Shown here piece by piece: positions 25,347 through 33,444 of a DNA stretch of 64,000 nt; within the stretch, counting starts at the first letter, position 1, and every line of letters begins with the position of its first letter. The stretch is from JABMQB01 sp963678235 (GTDB lineage: Bacteria > Bacteroidota > Bacteroidia > Bacteroidales > Prolixibacteraceae): contig OY782766.1 in NCBI GenBank assembly GCA_963678235.1, positions 992,001-1,056,000 on the forward strand. The letters are read 5' to 3'. The translations under genes were made by a program, and so were the position numbers. Below the pieces are notes generated by a model that saw nothing but the letters and a program-made list of their open reading frames with translations, made no database searches and was not told the DNA's origin.

Positions 25347-28336
25347 TGTTTTTAAATTGCCACACATATTATAGCTATAAATTTGGCACTCTTTCCCTCA
25401 CCGGGCTTTTTGAAGAAGCCAAGGCAAAAAATGCATCTTCGCTGGTACTCACCGATGTGAACAGCACTTCGGCCTGCCTCGATTTTATCCGGCATTGCCC
25501 CGAATATAACCTGAAACCAATTGTTGGGGTTGATTTCAGGAACGGTGCCTTGCAAAAATACATCGGGATTGCCCGGAATAATGAAGGTTTTAAAGAGTTA
25601 AACGAACACCTTAGCAGTCATTTGCATGCCGAGGAGGATTTCCAGCGCAAAGCCCCTTCTTTTCAGAATGTTTACGTAATTTACCCTTACGGGAGCGTTG
25701 GGTACCACGAACTAAAAGAAAATGAATTTGTGGGGCTCCGTCCTTCCCAGCTGAGCAAATTGTTGTTCTCGGAATGGAGAAACCAACAGGATAAACTGCT
25801 TATTTTGCAGCCGGTTACATTTAGGCACAAGCGTGATTTTAATGTGCACAGACTCCTTCGTACCATCGATAATAATACCCTGCTTAGCAGGTTGCCCAAA
25901 TCGGAAGAAGCACAGCCCGACGAGATCATGCCCATGGAGGGCGAGCTGGAGAAGCTTTTTTACAACTATCCCCGGATAATTGAAAATACAAAGCGGATTG
26001 TCGCCGATTGTTCCATCGGATTCCAATTTAAAACACCGAAAAATAAACGGAGTTTTACAGGATCGATTGCTACAGATTTTGAACTGATGAAGCAGGAATG
26101 CCAAGTAGGTTTAACCTATCGTTTTGGGAAACATCCCTCGCAAAGTGTTATTGAGCGGATGGAGAAAGAACTAAAAGTGATCAGGGAGCTTAATTATTGT
26201 TCTTATTTTCTGATCAATTGGGATTTGGTGAAATATGCCCGAAGCCAGGATTTTTATTACGTGGGGCGGGGGAGTGGAGCCAATAGTATGGTTGCCTATC
26301 TCTTGCGGATCACCGATGTTGACCCTATTGAATTGGATTTGTACTTCGAACGTTTTATCAACCATTCACGAAGTTCGCCTCCCGATTTTGATATTGATTT
26401 TTCGTCTCGCGACAGAAATAAAATGACCAAATATATTTTTGATCGCCATGGCTACCAGCACACAGCTTTGGTCGGGTCATACAATACTTTTCAATACCGA
26501 TCGATGCTCAGGGAACTTGGAAAAGTATTTGGGCTTCCTGCCCAAGAGATTGATAAGCTGCAATCAACAAAAGACTATCGGAATGTAGATGAGATTGGGC
26601 AGTTGGTATTAAAATATAGCCAGCTTATACGCGATTTTCCCAGCCATTTGAGCGTGCATTCCAGCGGGATTGTTATTTCTGAAGAACCCATAAGTACCTA
26701 CACAGCTACCATATTGCCACCAAAGGGTTTCCCTACAACGCATTTTAGCATGCTCGAAGCGGAAGATATTGGTTTGGCAAAGTTTGACATACTTGGGCAA
26801 CGAGGTTTGAGTAAAATAAAAGATTCGTTGGATATCATCCGAAAAAATAAGGGCGAAAGCATTGATATTTATGATATTAGCCGCTTTAAAAAAGATGAAA
26901 AAGTAAAGGCATTATTGAAGCAGGGAAAAACCATCGGCTGTTTTTATGTGGAGTCGCCGGCAATGCGTATGTTGTTAACAAAACTGGAAGCCGAAGATTA
27001 CCTTCGCCTGGTTGCGGCAAGTTCCATTATCCGTCCGGGAGTTGCTAAGAGCGGGATGATGCGCGAATACATTCTGCGTTACCGCGATCCGGAACGAAGA
27101 AAGGCGGCACAAAAAGCCTTACCTGAGCTTTATAAATACCTTGAAGAAACCTACGGGGTAATGGTTTACCAGGAAGATGTGATTAAAGTGGCGCATTATT
27201 TTGCGGGGCTTACCCTTGCCGAAGCCGATGTACTGCGCCGTGGTATGTCGTGGAAATTTAAGCAGCGCAATGAATTTGGAAAAATACGTGGGAAATTTTT
27301 TATGAATTGTGTAGAAAAAGAATATCCCATCAACATGGTAAAAGAGGTGTGGAAACAAATTGAAAGTTTTGCCAATTACGCCTTTTCAAAGGGACATTCG
27401 GCTTCCTACGCGGTGGAAAGCTTTCAGGCGCTATATCTAAAAGCGTATTATCCGCTTGAGTATATGGTGGCAACCATTAACAATGGCGGTGGTTTTTATC
27501 GTCCGGAACTGTATGTGCATGAGGCATATATGCACGGGGGGATTATTGAAGTACCATGTATCAACAGAAGCCAGGTGTATACAATAATCGAAGGGAAGTC
27601 TATCTTTCTGGGGTTTGGTTTGATGAAAAACCTGGAGTCAGCTGTTATTGATCGTGCAATGTTTGAGCGGGAAAACAACGGAAAATTTAGAAACCTGCAG
27701 GATTTTTTAAACCGTGTGCCCATTTCCCTTGATCAGTTGTCTATCCTTATAAAAATAGGGGCTTTCCGTTTCACTGGTAAATCAAAAAAAGAACTGCTTT
27801 GGGATGCTCATTTCCTGATGGGAAGTTCAAAAAAAGTACGCCCTGAAAGGACACTATTTTCGCAGGAAGTAAAAGAATTTGTTTTACCTCAGTTGTATTC
27901 CCATAAGCTCGAAGGCGCATACGATGAAATAGAAATACTAGGGTTTCCGGTGAGTGTGCCGCCATTTGACATGGTTGATGGTTTGCCTCCATTTGACCTC
28001 ACTGCAAATATGCTTCGGCATTTAATAGGGGAGATGGTTCAGATTATTGGTTATTTGGTGCACGTAAAACGAACAAGGACAAGCACAAGTAAGATCATGA
28101 GTTTTGGGACTTTTATTGATCTTGAAGGTAATTGGATCGATACAGTGCAGTTTCCAAATATTTCAACACGTTATCCGTTTAGTGGTCCGGGGTGTTATTT
28201 AATTAAAGGGCTTGTGGTTGTTGAATTTGGTTTTATAAGTATCGAAACTTCAGAGCTTTATAGGCTTCCCAATGTTAATTTGGATGAACCTTCCACGAGA
28301 TTGAAGAAAGGGGCAATAAAGGAGTTTAAGTACTGA
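25346..28336 (+). CDS. DnaE-like DNA polymerase III alpha subunit (error-prone type)
   Basis: 996 aa, shorter than the replicative DnaE (about 1160). The N-terminal PHP domain is degenerate: HTYYS is present, but the usual TDH motif reads TDVNS, so metal-dependent proofreading is unlikely. The polymerase core has YYVGRGSGANSMVAYLL, the catalytic PDFDIDFS and the third Asp in LAKFDILG. A helix-hairpin-helix region and an OB-fold (from about residue 890) end the protein. It starts inside the dinB stop codon (TAATG), so the two are translated together. By analogy with DnaE2/ImuC, it extends past lesions after SOS induction. Confidence 0.92.
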   Translation: MFLNCHTYYSYKFGTLSLTGLFEEAKAKNASSLVLTDVNSTSACLDFIRHCPEYNLKPIVGVDFRNGALQKYIGIARNNEGFKELNEHLSSHLHAEEDFQRKAPSFQNVYVIYPYGSVGYHELKENEFVGLRPSQLSKLLFSEWRNQQDKLLILQPVTFRHKRDFNVHRLLRTIDNNTLLSRLPKSEEAQPDEIMPMEGELEKLFYNYPRIIENTKRIVADCSIGFQFKTPKNKRSFTGSIATDFELMKQECQVGLTYRFGKHPSQSVIERMEKELKVIRELNYCSYFLINWDLVKYARSQDFYYVGRGSGANSMVAYLLRITDVDPIELDLYFERFINHSRSSPPDFDIDFSSRDRNKMTKYIFDRHGYQHTALVGSYNTFQYRSMLRELGKVFGLPAQEIDKLQSTKDYRNVDEIGQLVLKYSQLIRDFPSHLSVHSSGIVISEEPISTYTATILPPKGFPTTHFSMLEAEDIGLAKFDILGQRGLSKIKDSLDIIRKNKGESIDIYDISRFKKDEKVKALLKQGKTIGCFYVESPAMRMLLTKLEAEDYLRLVAASSIIRPGVAKSGMMREYILRYRDPERRKAAQKALPELYKYLEETYGVMVYQEDVIKVAHYFAGLTLAEADVLRRGMSWKFKQRNEFGKIRGKFFMNCVEKEYPINMVKEVWKQIESFANYAFSKGHSASYAVESFQALYLKAYYPLEYMVATINNGGGFYRPELYVHEAYMHGGIIEVPCINRSQVYTIIEGKSIFLGFGLMKNLESAVIDRAMFERENNGKFRNLQDFLNRVPISLDQLSILIKIGAFRFTGKSKKELLWDAHFLMGSSKKVRPERTLFSQEVKEFVLPQLYSHKLEGAYDEIEILGFPVSVPPFDMVDGLPPFDLTANMLRHLIGEMVQIIGYLVHVKRTRTSTSKIMSFGTFIDLEGNWIDTVQFPNISTRYPFSGPGCYLIKGLVVVEFGFISIETSELYRLPNVNLDEPSTRLKKGAIKEFKY

Positions 28337-28390
28337 TGCTGGCAATTCTATAATGCAAATGACCATATATATTAAATCCAAAAGAAAGGA

Positions 28391-29314
28391 TTATTTTTCA
28401 AGTTCTGAAATTCTTCGCTTTAATGCCTTTATTTGCTCTTTTAGTTCTTTGATTCTAAATTCTCTCCCAACAAAAACATGGTTAAAATATTCTAATTCCT
28501 TGTTCTTTTTTGTAAGCTCCTCATTGATATCTTGTAACCGTTTTTCGTTTTGTAACCGATTTGTTTCATCTCTTACAATATCTTGAAAAACCAGGTTGTT
28601 GCCATATTTAATAAGTGAGGCACTAATTGAAACTTGTATTTTTGTTCCATCCTTTTTTATGTGCGTACGTTCGCCTGTTGAATGGAGTATTTTATCATGA
28701 AGCAATTTGTTTGTATTCAGCAGAACCTGCTTGTGTTCATTACGGGGAATAATCTCTAATAGGCTCATTCCAATTAGTTCATTATAGCTGTATCCATACG
28801 TTTTTATTGCTTCATTGTTAGCATCTAAAATGTAGTGTGTTTCAAAATCAATTAAAAGAATTATATCACTTGCCCTGTCAAATAAATCTTTGTATTTTAT
28901 TAATTCATCGTTAAGATTCGTATTTTTCTTATCCACCTGTGGCTTTGGAAACTGGATGTAATTATCAACAACATTTAGAAATTGGCTAAAGGAATGGGAT
29001 GATGGTAAATATTGAATGTTATTACTTTGTTTAATATATGCTTTATCTGAAATAAGTACTGTTGGTGTATTCGTATTTTCAATTTTATTGGCAAGAACTT
29101 GATTTTCATTCTCGGTATATGTGCAATCAAAAATAATTAGTTCAAATTTATAAGAACCTAGTAATTCCAAAGCCTTTTCTGTTGATGTGGAGACATAAAT
29201 TTCTTTTAGATAACCACTTATTTTTAGTTCTGCTTCCAAGGTTTCAATTTCAATTGAATTACCGGAAATAATAAGTATTGAATCATTAGAAGAAATATTA
29301 CGATTACTTTCCAT
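28391..29314 (-). CDS. Pseudo-receiver/PAS sensory protein with C-terminal coiled coil
   Basis: 307 aa. Residues 10-125 resemble a response-regulator receiver: ILIISGNSIEIETLEAEL has no acidic pair, but IIFDCTYTENE keeps an Asp at the phosphorylation position. Residues about 140-260 are a PAS domain (YKDLFDRASDIILLIDFETHYILDANNEA, then YGYSYNELIGMSLLEIIP). A long coiled coil (about 262-307) closes the protein. No kinase, cyclase or DNA-binding output is present. It is probably an adaptor or dimeric sensor that works with a separate kinase; the partner is not in the neighbourhood. It converges with the polymerase gene. Confidence 0.82.
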   Translation of the reverse strand: MESNRNISSNDSILIISGNSIEIETLEAELKISGYLKEIYVSTSTEKALELLGSYKFELIIFDCTYTENENQVLANKIENTNTPTVLISDKAYIKQSNNIQYLPSSHSFSQFLNVVDNYIQFPKPQVDKKNTNLNDELIKYKDLFDRASDIILLIDFETHYILDANNEAIKTYGYSYNELIGMSLLEIIPRNEHKQVLLNTNKLLHDKILHSTGERTHIKKDGTKIQVSISASLIKYGNNLVFQDIVRDETNRLQNEKRLQDINEELTKKNKELEYFNHVFVGREFRIKELKEQIKALKRRISELEK

Positions 29315-29388
29315 CTATGCGAAATTTGAATTATATATGGGAATCAATAACCCAAATATAGATAGATTTTTTGTTCAATTTCAATTTT

Positions 29389-31131
29389 TTACCAAACAAA
29401 AAGAATACGGGTAAGCAGCCAGGTAAAGATAATTAGGAAAATACAGGCCAAGGTAATTTTTATAAATCCGGAAAAATATCCGTGGTTTTCTGGTTCTCTT
29501 CGCAACTCAATTTTACTATCAGCTCCAAAAATTTTGTTTTCAGCTCCTTCGAAATAATATTTGTTTATTACTTCTGGCTTTAATATATGTTTTCTAATTT
29601 TGATTTCAGGAGTATCGGTCAAGGCTGGCAGAGATATTCCCGCATCTATCAAACGACTTTCTTTTCCAACAGGAGTGTACATTATAAGGTAGAACTTATT
29701 TAGTAATATATTACTTTCAGGATCACCTTTTAGACTTCCCCAAAACATAAATGCAATTGCCAGTCCAGTGGGGATAAAAATGGAATAGGGTAGTGCTAGG
29801 TCACTATTTTCAAATAAACGACCTTCACCTGTAAGTAAAAAGTTAATTAACAAATAAGAAATGGAACCCGAACCAAAAGCAAGCCACAAACCCCTGCGGT
29901 TTGCCTTTCGCCAAATAATTCCGAAGAAAATAGGGACACCGAGAAATGATAGCAATGATAACCAGATTTTTACATATTCGGCAAGGGAATTTATAAATAA
30001 AGTTGAAACTGCTGCCAAAAGAATTGAAAAAACAGCCCAATATCTGGAACGCCTAAAATAGTGGTTGTTTTTTTTTCCCGGGGCAATTATTTTCCTGTAA
30101 AAGAAATCAATTGCCATAGATGACGATGTTGTTGCATAAGAATCAATTGATGACATTCCAGCTGCAAAAAAGCCGGCAATAATAATTCCAATCAAGCCAT
30201 ATCCTTCAGGTATTACTTTGGAAACTGCTAATCCGAAAGAGCTTTCAGGATCGGAAAGACCAGGTAGGCTTATGGCAAAGAAAATACCATATAGTGTAAA
30301 TACCAAGGTAGCAATTCGTTTTCCTAAATGCCCCCAAGCACACTGCCGGGCAGCATACTCATTTTTTGAGACTGCCAGCCATGGCAACATCCAGGGACCT
30401 GCAATGCCTCCAATAATTGCAGAAACATTTAAAGCGGTTACGTTAATAAATGGCATTCCTTCCGAAGTGAAATCCCATGTACTTTTAGGTAGATTTCTTA
30501 AAGCATTCATTCCTCCTGCATCTTTCCATATAAATGGCAATAGAATAAATCCCAGGGCAGTAATTATTATTAATCCTTGAAGAATATTTGTAATTAGTGC
30601 TGACATCATACCTCCGGAGAATACATAGGCGCTAACTATCATTACCATTGACCAAATACATAACTGCAATGGAAACATGGTTATTCCTGCTAAAATTTTT
30701 CCAACCGCTAATAAAATAATACCCATAAAAAATATGGTTACCAAGCTTGCCAATATGGAATATAAAGCAGCAGCATTTCTGCCAAATCGAAGCTCGAAGA
30801 ATTCTGCTAAATTATAAACCCGGGCCCTTCGGTAATAGGTCGAAAATAAATAATAAACCGGAGTTGCAAATAAGAATCCCCACCAATACCAAACACCGGA
30901 CAAGCCTACTTCGTATGATTTTCCACTCACAACAACAGCCTCATTTCCAGCCAGTGAAGAAGCAAAAACAAAAATAAATGTAACCAAACCGCCCCATTTG
31001 CTGCCTGCAATAAAAAAGTCTCCCAAATTCTTGGTTTTTTTTGAACCAATAAAAACACCAATATAAAGGATGATAAAAAAATATACGAAAACGACGATTA
31101 AGTCAATAATATGGATACCAAAAACTTTCAT
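29389..31131 (-). CDS. Sodium:solute symporter (SSS family)
   Basis: 580 aa with about 13-14 membrane helices. Family features are an N-terminal DLIVVFVYFFIILYIGVFIG helix, GSKKTKNLGDFFIAG, the conserved SLAGNEAVVVSG and WYWWGFLFATPVYYLFS sodium-site region, YRRARVYNLAEFFELRFG, and SSIDSYATTSSSMAIDFFYR. A polar loop near the end and a last helix fit SSS transporters of the Bacteroidota. It imports a solute with Na+; sugar, amino acid or other substrate cannot be read from the sequence. It lies between unrelated single genes. Confidence 0.9.
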   Translation of the reverse strand: MKVFGIHIIDLIVVFVYFFIILYIGVFIGSKKTKNLGDFFIAGSKWGGLVTFIFVFASSLAGNEAVVVSGKSYEVGLSGVWYWWGFLFATPVYYLFSTYYRRARVYNLAEFFELRFGRNAAALYSILASLVTIFFMGIILLAVGKILAGITMFPLQLCIWSMVMIVSAYVFSGGMMSALITNILQGLIIITALGFILLPFIWKDAGGMNALRNLPKSTWDFTSEGMPFINVTALNVSAIIGGIAGPWMLPWLAVSKNEYAARQCAWGHLGKRIATLVFTLYGIFFAISLPGLSDPESSFGLAVSKVIPEGYGLIGIIIAGFFAAGMSSIDSYATTSSSMAIDFFYRKIIAPGKKNNHYFRRSRYWAVFSILLAAVSTLFINSLAEYVKIWLSLLSFLGVPIFFGIIWRKANRRGLWLAFGSGSISYLLINFLLTGEGRLFENSDLALPYSIFIPTGLAIAFMFWGSLKGDPESNILLNKFYLIMYTPVGKESRLIDAGISLPALTDTPEIKIRKHILKPEVINKYYFEGAENKIFGADSKIELRREPENHGYFSGFIKITLACIFLIIFTWLLTRILFVW

Positions 31132-31279
31132 GGTGGTAATAAGTTTTACAAATGAAAATTAGATACGGTATGAATCACCAATTTATGTGTTTATAGCCGA
31201 AATCAATTATTTAATAAAAGTAGTTTAATTTCTATTTAAAGGAATAAAGCCGAACATAAACATTAAAATTCCGTTATAA

Positions 31280-31334
31280 TAAGATAAAAGAGTGTTTTAA
31301 TCTTATTTTAAGATAAAAACAAACTATATTTTTG
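31280..31334 (+). promoter_or_regulatory. Repeat-bearing promoter region of the DUF4395 gene
   Basis: TAAGATAAAA occurs at 31280-31289 and 31309-31318; the second is part of the inverted repeat ATCTTA-TTT-TAAGAT (31300-31314). A TATTTTTG -7 box follows at 31327-31334, 23 bp before the ATG. Placement around -20 to -50 suggests an operator. Confidence 0.5.
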
Positions 31335-31356
31335 CGACAATTTTAAATATTAAACG

Positions 31357-31800
31357 ATGAAAGCAATTATTTGCCCAATATCAACAGAAAAAATAGACAG
31401 CAATGTGAGTAGATTGACGATATTCTTGAATGTCCTGCTTATGGCAATCTATCTTATTAGTTTACATCCCGTATATATTGTTATTGTGGCTTTTGATTAT
31501 GCTGTCAGAGCAATTAATAGACAGGAATATAGTCCTTTACGTATGATTGCTTATATACTTGTCCGTTGGTTTAAGGTGAGCCCAAAACCGGTGAATAAAG
31601 CCCAAAAAATATTTGCATCGAGATTGGGAATGCTATGTTCAATTGCTTCTGGAATCTTATATTTCACCGGAAATATAACCGCATCTGTGGTAATAGCGAC
31701 CATGTTAATGGTATTGGCATTTATGGATTCGGTTTTAAATTTTTGCTTAGGGTGTATTATTTATAATTATTTGGTATTTCCGTTTTATAAGAACAGATAA
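31357..31800 (+). CDS. DUF4395 membrane protein
   Basis: 147 aa. The protein matches DUF4395: an N-terminal CPISTEKIDSNVSRL motif, two pairs of membrane helices (about 22-52 and 90-125) with a basic cytoplasmic loop YSPLRMIAYILVRWFKVSPKPVNKAQKIFASRLG between them, and a C-terminal MDSVLNFCLGC motif with two Cys close to the membrane. The conserved cysteines (CP near the start and FCLGC) suggest thiol-redox or metal chemistry, but no function is established. It is a single gene with repeats in its promoter. Confidence 0.88.
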   Translation: MKAIICPISTEKIDSNVSRLTIFLNVLLMAIYLISLHPVYIVIVAFDYAVRAINRQEYSPLRMIAYILVRWFKVSPKPVNKAQKIFASRLGMLCSIASGILYFTGNITASVVIATMLMVLAFMDSVLNFCLGCIIYNYLVFPFYKNR

Positions 31801-32191
31801 TCTTTAATCACAACAAACTAACTTGGTTTAATTTTAGAGACTTCCTGAGAATTGTATAAAATTATTTTCTAATACAGTTATTAAAAATAGCACAATTTAG
31901 AAGTATGGGCTTTTCTTCCAAATTAGTTGGAGTGAACAGACATTCTATTGAATAATAGGAAAAACTTCCACCAAAAGCTTTTAAATAAACTTTTACATAA
32001 AATCCTTGACGTTATCGGACTAGCGTCGCGATAACTGATTTTATGCAAACCAGTCCGCCAGCTGGCGGAGACGTATTGGCTTGGGTATTCCAGAATAAAC
32101 AAATATATACGTATGTCCTATAATTGATATTATGATAAATAAGATATCCTAAATAATAGGAGATAAAAATGAAACCTCCTATTATTATACC
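31801..32191. other. Intergenic region with large imperfect hairpin and GC-rich palindrome
   Basis: No gene is seen. Within it, CATAAAATC (31996-32004) pairs with GATTTTATG (32037-32045) and GTTATCG (32011-32017) pairs with CGATAAC (32029-32035), giving one long imperfect stem. Directly after is the perfect palindrome TCCGCCAGCTGGCGGA (32054-32069), much richer in GC than its surroundings. The latter resembles palindromes I remember as multicopy in Bacteroidota genomes. Confidence 0.6.
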
Positions 32192-33364
32192 TTATAGATT
32201 ATTTAAACGATTTACGATATCGTTGTATTTTTCCATCTCTTTTTTACGGTAATACAAGTTTTTTAACGATTCTAAGGTTGAAATGTCTTTGTCGTTTAAT
32301 TCAAAACATTTTACCATATAAGGTAAAGCTTTGTCAAACCAAATGTCAGCTTTTGCTTTTTCCTTTTCATATTCGTCGTTATCTGTAATGTTGTTTGCAA
32401 TTTCAAACTGTTTTACACCTTTATTGTAGTACACCGCACCTATATTATAGTTCGAATTGAAATCCTCTGGGTTCAGTTCTAACGACTTGTTATAACATTC
32501 AATTGCTCCTTCAGTATCTTCAACCTTATCATGCAAAGTTCCTTTGGCAAAATATAAAGATGCATTTGTAGGATCTTGCTCAATTGCCAAGGTTAAGTTT
32601 TTCATGGCTTCCTCAGTTTTTTCTGTTTCCAGATAAATGTTGATCATTTTGAACAAGATGCCTGTATCTTCCGGATATTTCTTAAAACCTTCTTTAAGAG
32701 TTTCCAAACAACCAATGGTATCTTTTTGCATTTCGTATGATGAAGCAATTAGTAAATAAGTACGGGCACCATTGTAATCATACTTAGCTGCTTCCTTGTA
32801 ATATTTTATAGCTTTGTCATAATCTTGTGCATTGTATGCAGCCAAAGCGGAATTGAAAATTATTACTGTATCCACAGCATCTGGACTATCTTCCTTCATT
32901 AAAGGAAGGTTTTGAATATCCATTACTTGCTCAAATGATTTTAAGGCAACTTCGAAATTTTCTTCGTTAAATCCATTAACTGCCTGGTTTGTCAAGTCAC
33001 TAATTAGTAGTGTAAATTTTATTTTTAAGCTTTTTGCATTTTTCCCTGCTTCGTCCAACTCTAATGCTTTTGTATACGACTCTACAGCCGTTGTTAGCGG
33101 ATCGGCAGCCAAATTTTTAAATGCTTCATCTTTTGTTTGATAAATAGCTTGGTATATTTCACCTCTAACCTCCCAAGTACGTGCCCATGGAATGGATTTT
33201 TCTGATTTTTCGTTTGTTGGATCAATGGTTTGTTCTATCGTTTCCAGAGCTTTATCTAGTTTTCCAGATTCTTTAAAACTCAAAGCACTGGTAACTTTTC
33301 CTTTCTGTGAAAAGGCAACGCTTACAGAAAGTACTAATGCCAGTAGAATGATTAACTTTTTCAT
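32192..33364 (-). CDS. Secreted TPR-repeat protein
   Basis: 390 aa with a signal peptide ending at AFSQ near residue 19. The rest is almost entirely tetratricopeptide-type helices: a long N-terminal set (residues 25-130), ALAAYNAQDYDKAIKYYKEAAKYD, TYLLIASSYEMQKD, LYFAKGTLHDKVEDTEGAIECYNKSLELNPEDFNSNYNIGAVYYNKG, and a last DISTLESLKNLYYRKKE. TPR arrays mediate protein-protein contacts, here in the periplasm. It begins 80 bp after gyrA on the same strand and may be read through from it. The pairing with gyrA is familiar in this phylum; the function is unknown. Confidence 0.88.
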   Translation of the reverse strand: MKKLIILLALVLSVSVAFSQKGKVTSALSFKESGKLDKALETIEQTIDPTNEKSEKSIPWARTWEVRGEIYQAIYQTKDEAFKNLAADPLTTAVESYTKALELDEAGKNAKSLKIKFTLLISDLTNQAVNGFNEENFEVALKSFEQVMDIQNLPLMKEDSPDAVDTVIIFNSALAAYNAQDYDKAIKYYKEAAKYDYNGARTYLLIASSYEMQKDTIGCLETLKEGFKKYPEDTGILFKMINIYLETEKTEEAMKNLTLAIEQDPTNASLYFAKGTLHDKVEDTEGAIECYNKSLELNPEDFNSNYNIGAVYYNKGVKQFEIANNITDNDEYEKEKAKADIWFDKALPYMVKCFELNDKDISTLESLKNLYYRKKEMEKYNDIVNRLNNL

Positions 33365-33444
33365 TTTGATAATTTTAAAAATTAAATTTGGTACAAAATT
33401 ATTTGATTTTCGGTTACTCTTAATTTAGGATTATCCTTAATAAT

